Positions 18,896 through 27,839 of a stretch of DNA of 64,000 bases are shown here, piece by piece; positions within the stretch are counted from its first letter, which is position 1, and the number at the start of each line of letters is the position of its first letter. The DNA is taken from positions 182,687-246,686 of the forward strand of contig NZ_CAXQBR010000003.1 in the NCBI RefSeq assembly GCF_964222135.1, given 5' to 3'. The notes under the pieces were generated by a model that saw only the letters and a list, made by a program, of their open reading frames with translations, was not told the origin of the DNA and searched no databases. The position numbers and the translations under genes were made by a program. This DNA comes from Euzebya sp. (lineage in GTDB: Bacteria; Actinomycetota; Nitriliruptoria; Euzebyales; Euzebyaceae).

Positions 18896-21800
18896 TCATG
18901 CGTCGACCATCTCCTCGGCATCGGTGACGTCGGAATCGTCGTCGTCGGTCAGCAGCAGCTCGGGGTCGATGCCGAGCGCGCGCTGCAGCTGGTCGGAGTC
19001 GAGGTCGCCGACGGAGGAGGACTTCGGCAGGGCCATGTCGGCGATCTGGCGCTTGCCCTCGACGACCTCCTCGACCCGCTCGTCGACGGTGCCAGGGCAC
19101 ACCAGCCGGTGGGCGACCACCGTGCGGGTCTGGCCGATGCGCCACGCGCGGTCGCGGGCCTGGTCCTCGACCGCCGGGTTCCACCAGCGGTCGTACAGCA
19201 CGACGTGGCTCGCCGCGGTCAGGTTCAGACCGGTGCCGCCGGCCTTCAGGCTGAGGACCAGGGCGCCCTTCCCGGTGCCCCTCTGGAACTCCTCGATGAT
19301 CCGGTCGCGGGCGCCGCGGGCGAGGCCGCCGTGGTAGCAGTCGATGCGCACCCCGGTGCGGTCGGTCAGGTAGCGGGCGAGCTTCTCGCCCCAGGACGCG
19401 AAGTGGGTGAAGATCAGCACCCGCTCGCCGGCCTCGAAGACGTTGTCGACGATCTCGTTGAGCCGGGTCAGCTTGCCCGAGCGGCCCTCGAGCGGCCGGT
19501 CGTCGTCGTCGAGGTACGCCGCCGGGTGGTTGCAGATCTGCTTGAGCGCGGTGATGGCCGCGAGGACCGCGCCCTTCTTCTTCGGGCTGTCGTCGTCGGC
19601 GGTCTCCTGCATCAGCCCGTCGAGCACGGCCTGGTACAGGCCGATCTGCTCGGGGGTCATCGCGCAGTGGTCGAGGGTGTCGATCCGGTCGGGCAGCTCC
19701 TCGGCGATGGCCGGCTCGGCCTTGGTCCGGCGGTACACCAGCACGCCGTTGAGGGTGCGCAGCGCCTCCTCCGCCGTCGAGCGCCCCTCGGCGGTGCGGG
19801 ACAGCTGGGCCACGAACGACGCGCGGTCGCCGACCAGCCCGGGGTTGGTGAAGTCGAGCAGCGCCCACAGGTCCCCGAGGCCGTTCTCGATCGGGGTGCC
19901 GGTCAGGATGATCCGGCTGTGGGCCTCGAGCCGCCGCAGCTGCTGCGCGGTCTCGGAGGTCGGGTTCTTGATGGCCTGGCCCTCGTCGAGGACGATCTTG
20001 CCCCAGCTGATCTGCTCGAGGGCGTCCACGTCGCGCATCCCCGTCCCGTAGGTCGTCAGGATCACGTCGACGTCCTCGACCTGGCGGATCAGCTCGCGCG
20101 GACCGGGGCGGTTCTGGCCGTGGTGGATCCGCACCTTCAGGCCGGGGGTGAACTTCCGCGCCTCGTGCGCCCAGTTGCCGAGCACCGCCGGCGGGGCGAT
20201 GACCAGCGAGGGACGGCCCGCGTCGGCGGTGGGGGCGTCCTCGCCGCGGGAGGTCGCGAGATGCGCGAGGAGCGTGGGCGTCTTCCCCAACCCCATGTCC
20301 AGGGCGAGGATGCCGCCCAGGCCGGCTTCGTCGAGGAAGCGCAGCCAGGCGAGCGCGTCGGCCTGGTAGCTGCGGAGCTCGCCGTTGAACCCCGGCGGGC
20401 TGACCGGCGGGTGCTCGGGGATCCCCCGCGCGCTGCGGAGGAGGTCGACGGCCCACGCCTCACCCTCCACCGCGATGCCGCCGTGCAGCGGCGAGCCCTC
20501 GAGGCCCATCGCGTGGCGCAGCATCTCCGCACCCGACATCTGGGTCTTCTCCGCGCGCTGGGCCAACGCGTCGGCGGCGGCCTGCAGGTCGGCCTTGTCG
20601 AGCTCGACCCACCGGCCGTGGGCCTTGACCAGGGGACGGGCCTCGCTCGAGAGGTCCATGATCTCCTTGGCCGTCAGCTCCACGTCGCCGAACACCGCCG
20701 ACCAGCGGACGTAGGTCAGCTGCTGGGCGCCGACGACGCTCTCCTGGCTGTCGGTCGACGTCAGCTTCAGGCCCGGCCGCGGCTTCTTCCGGCTGAGGGG
20801 CGGGACCTGGACGTCGAAGCCGGCGGCGGCGAGCACCGGGCCGACCTCGGTCATCAGCTCCCACGCCTCCTCCTGGCTGAGGATCACCTCGCCTCGGCGT
20901 TCGGCCTTGCCGCGCAGGAGGGGCTCGTAGATCCCCTCCAGGCGGTCCAGCTCGGCCTTGATCTGCTCACGGCGGTTCTGCGACGCGTTGGACATCGCGG
21001 CGTCGACCGGCTCGAGCTTCCGGTTGCCACCCGGCACGCTCGTCCGCAGGTACCAGGCGTCCCCCTCGTCGGGCGGGTCGAGCTGCAGGGTGAGGGTGAT
21101 GGTCGCCGTGCCGGTGATGTGCTTCGCCCACGTCTGCAGGCCCTTGGCGAGCTCGTTGCCCCGCTGGGTCGGCGCGTCGAAGATCCGGCCGTTCATCAGC
21201 GCGAGGATCGTCTCGGCGACCTCGGTGGCCGACCGGGGGCGCGGCGGCGGAGCGGGCACCTCGACCCGGGCCGCGGCGTCGGTGCAGATCGCGTCGACGA
21301 CCCCGGCCACGACGTGCTCGGTGAAGGCCCGGCGGTCGTTGGACCGGCTCAGGGCCATGACCGCACCCGGCATGACGCGGGAGAGGTCGGTGAACTCGTC
21401 GTGGTCGATCAGCGCGGGGATCCAGTGGACCTGGTAGTCGCTCCGACCTGACTGGCCCTTCTGCTTGCCCGAGGTGCGGCGGACCTGGGGCACCATCCGC
21501 CCCTGGGCGACCAGCCGGACCGCGAGGGCGGAGGCCAGCGCCATCCAGGCGGCGGAGGTGCCGACGGCCCCGAGGTCGCGGTCGTCGGTGCCGGCGGGCG
21601 CGGTGGCGTCGGGTCGTGTCGCGTCGGGTCGTGTCGCGTCAGGCCGGAGGGACACCAGCCACCCGAGGGTCGACTTGATCGGTGCGGCGAGGGCCGGTGC
21701 GTGTGTGCCGTCGGGCAGGGGGACCCCGGCGTGGGGCTCCCACGGGATCGAGGCGGCCCCGAGGACCTCCAGCCGCGCGCGGAGCTCGTCGGCCTCGGCG

Positions 21801-22270
21801 GTCGCCGCGCCGTTCCCCGCCGCCCAGACGACCAGCTGGTCCTCGTCCCAGCTGAGCTGGAGGGCGGTGTCGCCGACGGGCTCGTCGTCGGTGTCGTCCT
21901 GGTCGTCGTCGGCGGCCTCGGCCTGGCGGTCAGCGCTCGCACCGGGAGGCGGGGGCGGCGGCTCGTCGGCCAGCTCGGCCAGGGCGGCGGCGACCTGCGA
22001 GCGGTGGGACTCGAAGTCCTCGAGCACCAGGGGGCGCTCCGGGCCGTGGACGGTCGAGCGGACGTGCTCGAGCGCCTGGTCGGCCTTCTTCAGGAGGTAG
22101 CGCAGTGCGCTGATCCACTCCTGGGTGTGGGACTCGAGCACCGCGAGGTCGTCGTCGGTCGCGAGACCGTCGATGTGCTTCAGTGCCAGCCGCTGGTAGT
22201 CCGAGCGCACCAGGGCGCTGCCGGGCTGGGTGATCGTGGTGGTGATCGTGGCTTCCTTCAGCTCCGCCAT
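18896..22270 (-). CDS. SNF2-family DEAD/DEAH helicase
   Basis: A 1,124-residue SWI/SNF-type ATPase, start chosen at ATG 22270 (MAELKEATITTTITQ); the frame is open to 22576 but that part is repeat-rich and non-protein-like. The first 600 residues hold a bacterial SNF2-associated region. The motor has Walker A DMGLGKT (near 660), DEGQ as motif II, LTGTPIENGLGDLWALLDF, and the C-terminal lobe with YHGGLARGARDRII, LKAGGTGLNL and RAWRIGQTR. Such bacterial proteins remodel protein-DNA complexes or act in transcription recycling and phage defence. Four copies of a 14-bp repeat lie upstream. Confidence 0.9.
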   Translation of the reverse strand: MAELKEATITTTITQPGSALVRSDYQRLALKHIDGLATDDDLAVLESHTQEWISALRYLLKKADQALEHVRSTVHGPERPLVLEDFESHRSQVAAALAELADEPPPPPPGASADRQAEAADDDQDDTDDEPVGDTALQLSWDEDQLVVWAAGNGAATAEADELRARLEVLGAASIPWEPHAGVPLPDGTHAPALAAPIKSTLGWLVSLRPDATRPDATRPDATAPAGTDDRDLGAVGTSAAWMALASALAVRLVAQGRMVPQVRRTSGKQKGQSGRSDYQVHWIPALIDHDEFTDLSRVMPGAVMALSRSNDRRAFTEHVVAGVVDAICTDAAARVEVPAPPPRPRSATEVAETILALMNGRIFDAPTQRGNELAKGLQTWAKHITGTATITLTLQLDPPDEGDAWYLRTSVPGGNRKLEPVDAAMSNASQNRREQIKAELDRLEGIYEPLLRGKAERRGEVILSQEEAWELMTEVGPVLAAAGFDVQVPPLSRKKPRPGLKLTSTDSQESVVGAQQLTYVRWSAVFGDVELTAKEIMDLSSEARPLVKAHGRWVELDKADLQAAADALAQRAEKTQMSGAEMLRHAMGLEGSPLHGGIAVEGEAWAVDLLRSARGIPEHPPVSPPGFNGELRSYQADALAWLRFLDEAGLGGILALDMGLGKTPTLLAHLATSRGEDAPTADAGRPSLVIAPPAVLGNWAHEARKFTPGLKVRIHHGQNRPGPRELIRQVEDVDVILTTYGTGMRDVDALEQISWGKIVLDEGQAIKNPTSETAQQLRRLEAHSRIILTGTPIENGLGDLWALLDFTNPGLVGDRASFVAQLSRTAEGRSTAEEALRTLNGVLVYRRTKAEPAIAEELPDRIDTLDHCAMTPEQIGLYQAVLDGLMQETADDDSPKKKGAVLAAITALKQICNHPAAYLDDDDRPLEGRSGKLTRLNEIVDNVFEAGERVLIFTHFASWGEKLARYLTDRTGVRIDCYHGGLARGARDRIIEEFQRGTGKGALVLSLKAGGTGLNLTAASHVVLYDRWWNPAVEDQARDRAWRIGQTRTVVAHRLVCPGTVDERVEEVVEGKRQIADMALPKSSSVGDLDSDQLQRALGIDPELLLTDDDDSDVTDAEEMVDA

Positions 22271-22466
22271 CTGCAGAGGGACACGCCTCGACCCACAGCC
22301 GCAGCTCCGGCCGTGGCACAGCCGACGCCCGGACCCCCGGACGACGGCTGTCGTGATCGCAACCGGACCCGCTGTCCGCAGGTCGACGATCGCGAGGCGT
22401 CGGACCCAGCCTACAACCCGTGCGGCGATCGTCCCAGGTGGGGCTGCGGTCGGTGCCGCGTGCAGC

Positions 22467-22659
22467 GGGATGGATTCGACATCCAGGGGGAGGGTGGGCG
22501 CACGCCGTGGGATGGATTCGACACCCAGGGGAGGGTGGAGGGCACGCTCGGGGCCCACATGAGTCCCAGCAGCCACTCCAGGTCACGTGAGCCCCAGCGG
22601 ACCCGTCCGGGGGTGTCGATTCCATCCACGAACCGGCACCGACGATGTCGATTCCATCC
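22467..22659. repeat. Four-copy repeat with two direct and two inverted units
   Basis: GGATGGATTCGACA occurs at 22468-22481 and 22510-22523, within 38-bp near-identical blocks at a 42-bp period. Its reverse complement with one central change (TGTCGATTCCATCC) occurs at 22614-22627 and 22646-22659, 32 bp apart. All lie in the 506-bp gap between the SNF2 start and the stop of the LVIVD gene. The array could be a regulator-binding region for the SNF2 operon, or a dispersed repeat family. Confidence 0.7.
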
Positions 22660-22776
22660 GGGTGGGAGGGCATCCGGTATGGACGTCCGGGTGTGCGGAC
22701 ATGACGCCGCGCCCACGTGGTCGACTGCTCCACGTGGACGCGACGCCCCCCGTTGGCTGGGCGGTCCCGGTTCCCG

Positions 22777-24243
22777 TCAGTCCGGGCGCTGGAAGTGGGT
22801 CGGTGCGGCGGCGGGCGGGGTGTCGGCCGGCTCGAGCGGGTCGGCCGGCCCGTCGCCGACGCCGTCGTGGAGCCGCAGCAGGAAGAGGCCCTCGCCGATG
22901 CCGGACACCGCGACGGTCCCCGACTCGAAGTACGGGTAGTTCGACCAGGTGCCGTTGAACGTGGCCTCGTCGTCGGCGGGGTAGGTGTCGAAGTACGCGA
23001 CCTCGTCCCAGCGCGGGCCGTCGGGATCGTCCAGGGCATCGAGGTCGATCACCCGCAGGCCGGAGGTGTAGTTCGACTGGTAGGCCAGCCCGTCGCGGGT
23101 GTAGTTGTTGTGGTCGATCGACGCCGTCGCGGGGTTGCCGTCGGTCCCGTCGCGCATCGCGATGAGGTGCTCGACCGGCGCGTCGAGGTCGGTGACGTCC
23201 CACACCATCGTGCGGGTGTGGGTGACCTCGGCGGACTGCTGCTCGTCGAGCTCGTCGTTGAACAGCAGGTACCGGCCGTCCTCGCTCAGCCAGCCCTGGT
23301 GGGTGTAGGCGGTGGCCGGGTACTCGATCCGGCTGATCTCGCCCGCCGAGGCGGGGTCGGTCACGTCGACGATCGAGACGTGGTCCTCCGCGAAGGCGAT
23401 GCACAGGTCGCGGCCGGCGTGGTCGGCGTCCGGCCCCTCGTAGGTCAGGCACTGGGCGTCGTGGACGTAGGACGACCCGGCGTAGCAGCCGGCCGGGAGC
23501 GGCAGGAGCGGGTTCGACATGTCGATCATGGCCAGGCCGCTGTCGCACTGGTCCGCCGGCAGCCCCTGGGTGATCAGCCCGCCGCCGACGACGTAGGCCA
23601 TCTCCGCGTCCGGGTTGACGACGATGTTGTGCTGCGACCCGCTCAGCGGGTACACCGAGTCGGGCAGGATCGGCAGCTGGGGGCTCGACCCGTCCATGCC
23701 GTCGAGTCGCCGCAGGTCGACCACCTGCACGCCGTGGACGGCGGACTCCGAGGCGATCACGGCGTGGTCGGCGACGACCTTAATGTCGTGCCAGATCAGC
23801 TGCACCGGCGACAGGTTCGGGACCGACCCCAGGTAGACCGGCGCGGTGGGGTCGCTGACGTCGACGGCGGCCACGCCGTTGGTGTGGCCCAGCAGGACGT
23901 ACTCCGCACCCGTGTCGGGCGACGTCCACCCCCAGATGTCGCTGGCCCCGCCGCCGGACAGGACGTCGGTGTTCACGAACCCGAGGTCGGCCAGCGGCGT
24001 GAAGCTGAGCAGGTCCACCCCGTCGCAGGGGAACGCTCCCGCCATCCCGTCGGTGCAGGGGATCGCGCCCGTCGCCTGCTCGGGGATCGCCCCGGGCGCG
24101 TTGCGGGCGAGGTCGGCGACCTTCAGGTCGTGGACCCGTTGGTGGGCGCGCTCGGTGGGCGTCGTGATGACCGCGACGTCCGCCGCCGCCAGGCCGACCG
24201 CAGCGGCGAGGAGCAGCAGGAGCGCGTAGAACCGGTTTCCCAT
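22777..24243 (-). CDS. Secreted LVIVD-repeat protein
   Basis: A 488-residue protein with a cleavable signal peptide (MGNRFYALLLLLAAAVGLAA). The body has several LVIVD beta-propeller repeats, seen as VAAVDVSDPTAPVYLGSV, VQVVDLRRLDG, LAMIDMSNP, VSIVDVTDPASAG and VRVIDLDALDDP. Such proteins are extracellular propellers of unknown ligand. The ATG at 24243 overlaps the divergent gene's ATG at 24242 through a shared CATG; an upstream in-frame ATG at 24249 is an alternative. It has no downstream partner before the repeat array. Confidence 0.8.
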   Translation of the reverse strand: MGNRFYALLLLLAAAVGLAAADVAVITTPTERAHQRVHDLKVADLARNAPGAIPEQATGAIPCTDGMAGAFPCDGVDLLSFTPLADLGFVNTDVLSGGGASDIWGWTSPDTGAEYVLLGHTNGVAAVDVSDPTAPVYLGSVPNLSPVQLIWHDIKVVADHAVIASESAVHGVQVVDLRRLDGMDGSSPQLPILPDSVYPLSGSQHNIVVNPDAEMAYVVGGGLITQGLPADQCDSGLAMIDMSNPLLPLPAGCYAGSSYVHDAQCLTYEGPDADHAGRDLCIAFAEDHVSIVDVTDPASAGEISRIEYPATAYTHQGWLSEDGRYLLFNDELDEQQSAEVTHTRTMVWDVTDLDAPVEHLIAMRDGTDGNPATASIDHNNYTRDGLAYQSNYTSGLRVIDLDALDDPDGPRWDEVAYFDTYPADDEATFNGTWSNYPYFESGTVAVSGIGEGLFLLRLHDGVGDGPADPLEPADTPPAAAPTHFQRPD

Positions 24244-24922
24244 GACCATCACCCAACCCCAACGACGCCGGCGCCCGGTCGTGACGGTCGCGATCGCGAT
24301 CGCCGCGGTCGCCCTGGTCGTCTGCGCCGTCGTGGTCGTCGACGCGATCGCCGGCGCCCGTGCCGAGGACGCCGTCGAGGCCCAGGTCGAACCCGAGGTC
24401 GGGGTCGACGTCCGGGCCCGCATCGGCGGGCCCTTCGGGGGGCTGCGGGCCATCACCGGTCGGATCCCCGTGCTCGAGCTGACCGCCGCCGCCGTCCCCG
24501 TGCCCGATCAGGACCTGGTGATCACCGACCTGCTGGTCGAGGTCCGCGACCTGGTGGTCGAGGGCGACGCCCCGGTGGCGGGTGAGGGGACGTTCCGCGC
24601 CGCGCTCGACGTCACGCAGGTCCGGGCGGCCGCCCCGCCGGAGCTGGCCGACCTGATCGACCTGTCCGACGACGCGTTGGTGGTCGACCTCGGCCTGGCG
24701 GCGGTCCCCCTCGACGTGGTCGTGGTGCCCCTCGCCGGGGGTGACGCGTCCCTGCGGCTCGAGCCGCCCGGTGACATCGCGCTGCTCGACGAGGTGGTCG
24801 GCGGGGTCACCGAGGTGCCCCTCGAGGTGCCTGACGGGGTCGTCGTCGCCGCCGCGGCGGTGGTCGGAGCTCGCCTGGTGCTGACCGGGACCCTCGACCC
24901 GGTGGTGGTCGCCGCCGGCTGA
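24242..24922 (+). CDS. DUF2993 protein, exported or membrane-anchored
   Basis: A 226-residue DUF2993 (LmeA-like) protein. A basic start (MTITQPQRRRRPVV) leads to one membrane helix (VAIAIAAVALVVCAVVVVDA), followed by the typical AEDAVEAQVEPEVGVDVRAR and the repeated beta-rich pattern ending in LTGTLDPVVVAAG. Related actinobacterial proteins sit in the periplasm and act on cell-envelope lipids or glycolipids. Divergent from the LVIVD gene with overlapping start codons, so the promoters of each lie inside the other gene or depend on leaderless transcription. Confidence 0.75.
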   Translation: MTITQPQRRRRPVVTVAIAIAAVALVVCAVVVVDAIAGARAEDAVEAQVEPEVGVDVRARIGGPFGGLRAITGRIPVLELTAAAVPVPDQDLVITDLLVEVRDLVVEGDAPVAGEGTFRAALDVTQVRAAAPPELADLIDLSDDALVVDLGLAAVPLDVVVVPLAGGDASLRLEPPGDIALLDEVVGGVTEVPLEVPDGVVVAAAAVVGARLVLTGTLDPVVVAAG

Positions 24923-24943
24923 GCGGTCGGGTCGTCGCGAGCC

Positions 24944-25438
24944 TCAGCGCAGGTCCAGCGCCAGCTCCTGCTCGGTGATGTGCGCCCGCGGGGCCGGGAA
25001 CCGGCTGGTCCGGCCCGTCGGCGTGAACCCGGCGCGGCGGTAGAACGCGATCGCCCGCGGGTTCTGGTCGCTGACCTCGAGCACCAGCCGGCCGTAGCCC
25101 ACCCCCCGCGCGGCGCGGGTGCACGCGTCGAGCAGCTCGTCGGCGGCGCCCCGGCCGCGGACGTCGGGGTCGACCCAGACCGCGACCAGCAGCCCGTCGG
25201 ACGGGTCGGCGTGGTGCGGGATCACGGTCATCATCCCCCGCGGCCGGTCGTCGTCGTCGAGCCACAGGGACGTCGCGGCGTCGGCGTCCGCTGCACGGCC
25301 ACGCCAGAACGCCTCCGGCTGCGCGACCTCGGCCTGGTGTGTGCTGAAGAACGCGTCGGGCGAGTCGACCAGGGCAGCCAGCCGGACCTCCCGCGCCGCG
25401 GCCCAGTCCTCGGGGCCCACCCGCAGGACGCGGCTCAC
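24944..25438 (-). CDS. GNAT-family N-acetyltransferase
   Basis: A 164-residue GNAT enzyme. I chose GTG 25438, which overlaps the stop of the upstream metallopeptidase gene (GTGA) and removes an implausible N-terminal extension. The acetyl-CoA loop is WVDPDVRGRGAADELLDA, preceded by the AVWVD strand and followed by LEVSDQNPRAIAFYRRAGF. The acceptor substrate is unknown. Translational coupling ties it to the peptidase. Confidence 0.85.
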   Translation of the reverse strand: MSRVLRVGPEDWAAAREVRLAALVDSPDAFFSTHQAEVAQPEAFWRGRAADADAATSLWLDDDDRPRGMMTVIPHHADPSDGLLVAVWVDPDVRGRGAADELLDACTRAARGVGYGRLVLEVSDQNPRAIAFYRRAGFTPTGRTSRFPAPRAHITEQELALDLR

Positions 25439-26418
25439 GACGTGTCGGTCACAAGCTCGTGGACCCACCCGAGCTTCGCGATCACCGCGGGTGCCAGCAC
25501 GAACGGGTACAGCGGCGGCCGACCCATCGACCGGTTCACCGCGTTCAGGGCGTAGGTGAGGGGCAGCCACCGCTCGACGAGGTCCTCGATCGCCATGCGG
25601 TCCACGGCCGCCCGGCTGGTCGGGACGTCGCCGGCGGGCTGGAGCGCCTCGTGCGCCCCGTCCACGGACAGGCCGAAGGAGCCGGCGGTCTCGAGCGTGT
25701 CACGGATGTGCAGGTAGTGGGCGAGGGTCTCGGCGAAGTCCTCCCACGGATGCGCGGTCGCGTAGACGCTGACGTACCCGTCCTGCCAGCCCTCGGGGTC
25801 CGGGGAGCCGTAGTGGGCCTCGAGCGCCTCGGCGTAGTCGGTGGTCTCGTCGCCGAAGACCTCCCGGAAGCCGGCCAGGTGGTCGGTGCCGTCGACGAGG
25901 GTCATCCACAGGTAGTGGCCGATCTCGTGGCGGAAGTGGCCGAGCATCGTCCGGTAGGGCTCGCCCATCCGCTCGCGCATGCGGGTGCGGACGACGTCGT
26001 CGGCCTCGCGCACGTCGATCGTGATCACCCCGTCGGCGTGCCCGGTGATGACCGGTTCGACGTCGCCGGACTTGAGGTCGAACGTCGCCCCCTCGATGTC
26101 GAGCCCCAACCCCAGCGCCTGCCACAGCAGCATCCGCTTGGCCTGCTCCGCCTCCGCCCACGCGAGGGTCATGGCCGCGTCGCCCGCCGGGGGCCGGGTC
26201 CTCGTCAGCCGGCACGAGCGGCACAGCTCCTCGTCGGCCTCGGCGACCAGCCAGCTGCAACCGATCTCGTCGTGGTTGGCGCAGCGCCGGTCGCGGCTGC
26301 CGACGGCCGACACCTCACGGGACTCCGGCCGGAACCCGAGATCGGTGTCACAGGCCGTGCAGGCCGTGTCGTCGAAGAACACCATCTGGCCGCACGTCGG
26401 GCAGGTGTAGGGGCGCAT
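25435..26418 (-). CDS. Zinc-binding metallopeptidase with N-terminal zinc ribbon (COG4307-like)
   Basis: A 327-residue protein with the start at ATG 26418 (MRPYTCPTCGQMVFF). The N-terminal zinc ribbon pairs CPTCG with CTACD, and a second Cys/His set (CANHDEIGCSWLV...CRSCRLTR) follows. The protease core has HEIGHYLW (near 185), the zincin HExxH form with Glu, and a downstream acidic stretch (YATAHPWEDFAETLAHYLHI). The family is a putative cytoplasmic zinc metallopeptidase of unknown substrate. Divergent from the ArsR gene. Confidence 0.85.
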   Translation of the reverse strand: MRPYTCPTCGQMVFFDDTACTACDTDLGFRPESREVSAVGSRDRRCANHDEIGCSWLVAEADEELCRSCRLTRTRPPAGDAAMTLAWAEAEQAKRMLLWQALGLGLDIEGATFDLKSGDVEPVITGHADGVITIDVREADDVVRTRMRERMGEPYRTMLGHFRHEIGHYLWMTLVDGTDHLAGFREVFGDETTDYAEALEAHYGSPDPEGWQDGYVSVYATAHPWEDFAETLAHYLHIRDTLETAGSFGLSVDGAHEALQPAGDVPTSRAAVDRMAIEDLVERWLPLTYALNAVNRSMGRPPLYPFVLAPAVIAKLGWVHELVTDTS

Positions 26419-26484
26419 CGGGTCTTCATACCCCGCGCGCGGCGCGACACGCCACGCGATCGGCGGACGATCTGACACCAACAC

Positions 26485-26497
26485 ATGAACATGTCAT
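26485..26497. promoter_or_regulatory. Probable ArsR operator upstream of the metal-efflux operon
   Basis: ATGAACATGTCAT contains the inverted repeat ATGA-5 nt-TCAT and the TGAACA half-site typical of ArsR/SmtB operators. It lies 13 bp before the start of the ArsR gene in the intergenic region shared with the divergent peptidase gene. Confidence 0.5.
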
Positions 26498-26509
26498 CAT
26501 GCGTTCGGA

Positions 26510-26881
26510 ATGTCTGCCCTGCCCGAGGAACCCACCGCTGCGACCTCCCGCGTCGACGACGTGCGGTCGCGCATGCTCAGCGACGCCGAGGCCCACGAGG
26601 TCGCGGACCTGTTCGCCCTGCTCGCCGACCCGACCCGCACGCTGATCCTGTACGCGCTGCTCGAGGCGGGGGAGCTGCGGGTCAGCGAGATCGCCGAGGC
26701 GGTCGACGCCGGTCAGTCCACGGTGTCCCACGCGCTCCGGCTGCTGCGCACCGCCGGCGTGGTGCGCCAGCGCCGGGAGGGTCGGCACATGGCGTACCGG
26801 CTCGACGACGCCCACGTGCGCCTGCTGCTCGACCTGTCCCTCGAGCACCTCCGCGAGGACGGGGGACACCGCCGTGGGTGA
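26510..26881 (+). CDS. ArsR/SmtB-family metal-responsive repressor
   Basis: A 123-residue winged-helix repressor. VADLFALLADPTRTLILYAL is the alpha-1/alpha-3 region, and AGQSTVSHALRLLRTAGVV the recognition helix with RREGRHMAYRL as the wing. The C-terminal helix has DAHVRLLLDLSLEHL followed by a His-rich end, matching the alpha-5 metal site (D, H, H) of CzrA/SmtB-type zinc or cobalt sensors. No Cys is present, so arsenic sensing is unlikely. It overlaps the CDF gene by 8 bp and would derepress it in excess metal. Confidence 0.88.
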   Translation: MSALPEEPTAATSRVDDVRSRMLSDAEAHEVADLFALLADPTRTLILYALLEAGELRVSEIAEAVDAGQSTVSHALRLLRTAGVVRQRREGRHMAYRLDDAHVRLLLDLSLEHLREDGGHRRG

Positions 26882-27821
26882 GGGCTCGCACGCGGGGCAC
26901 GACCACGGCTCCGCCGCCGGGGCGGCCCGCGGCGGCGCCGCGTACACCCGGCGGCTGCTGATCGCCTTCGGGCTGATCGGCGCGTTCTTCGTCGTCGAGC
27001 TCGTCGGCGGTCTGCTGACCAACTCCCTGGCCCTCTTGAGCGACGCCGGCCACATGCTGACCGACGTCATCGGCCTGGGGATGGCCCTCGCCGCGATCCA
27101 GGCCGCGAACGCCGGCAGCCGGCAGGCCAGCCGGACCTTCGGCCTCTACCGCCTCGAGATCCTCGCCGCGCTCGCGAACGCCGTCCTGCTGTTCGGCGTC
27201 GCCATCTACATCCTCTACGAGGCCGTCCAGCGCCTCACCGAGCCGCCCGAGGTCCTCGGCACCCCCATGCTGGTCGTCGCCGTGCTCGGCCTCGCGGTCA
27301 ACCTCGTCGTCTTCGCGATGCTGCGCAGCGGCGCGGCGGAGAGCCTGAACGTCGAGGGCGCCTACCTCGAGGTGATGGCCGACACCCTCGGGTCGGTCGG
27401 CGTGATCATCGCCGCCGGGATCATCGAGGTGACCGGCTTCACCCTCGCCGACCCGATCTTCGGCGTGCTCATCGGGCTGTTCGTGCTGCCGCGGACCTAC
27501 CGCCTGGGCGCCAAGGCGCTGCGGATCCTGATCCAGGCCGCACCCGCCCACATCGACGTGGAGGGGTTGGAGGACGACCTCGGCGACTTGGACGAGGTCG
27601 CGGCCGTCCACGACCTCCACGTCTGGACGCTGACCTCGGGGATGGAGGTGGCGTCGGTCCACCTCCGCCTCACCGGCGGGTGCGACGACGGCGCATCCCA
27701 CCGGGTGCTGGACGCCGCCCGTCACCTGATGCGGGAGCACTACGGCCTCGGACATGCGACGATCCAGGTCGAGCCCGCCGAGCACCACCGCTGCGAGGAC
27801 CCGGCCGAGACCAGCTGGTGA
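26874..27821 (+). CDS. Cation diffusion facilitator, CzcD-like metal exporter
   Basis: A 315-residue CDF transporter starting at GTG 26874 inside the repressor gene. A His-rich N-terminus (GSHAGHDHG) precedes six membrane helices. Metal site A is visible as ALLSDAGHMLTDVIG (helix 2) and AYLEVMADTLGSVGVIIA (helix 5), the HD-HD set of zinc/cobalt exporters. The cytoplasmic C-terminal domain contains VAAVHDLHVWTLTSG. It would export Zn2+ or a similar divalent ion in exchange for protons, under control of the coupled ArsR protein. Confidence 0.92.
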   Translation: MGEGSHAGHDHGSAAGAARGGAAYTRRLLIAFGLIGAFFVVELVGGLLTNSLALLSDAGHMLTDVIGLGMALAAIQAANAGSRQASRTFGLYRLEILAALANAVLLFGVAIYILYEAVQRLTEPPEVLGTPMLVVAVLGLAVNLVVFAMLRSGAAESLNVEGAYLEVMADTLGSVGVIIAAGIIEVTGFTLADPIFGVLIGLFVLPRTYRLGAKALRILIQAAPAHIDVEGLEDDLGDLDEVAAVHDLHVWTLTSGMEVASVHLRLTGGCDDGASHRVLDAARHLMREHYGLGHATIQVEPAEHHRCEDPAETSW

Positions 27822-27839
27822 CCTCGACGTCGAGGGTGG

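Noticed and set aside
18749..21451. 900-codon open frame antisense to the SNF2 gene
   Set aside because: It mirrors a clearly coding SNF2 helicase; the translation is low-complexity with no motif.
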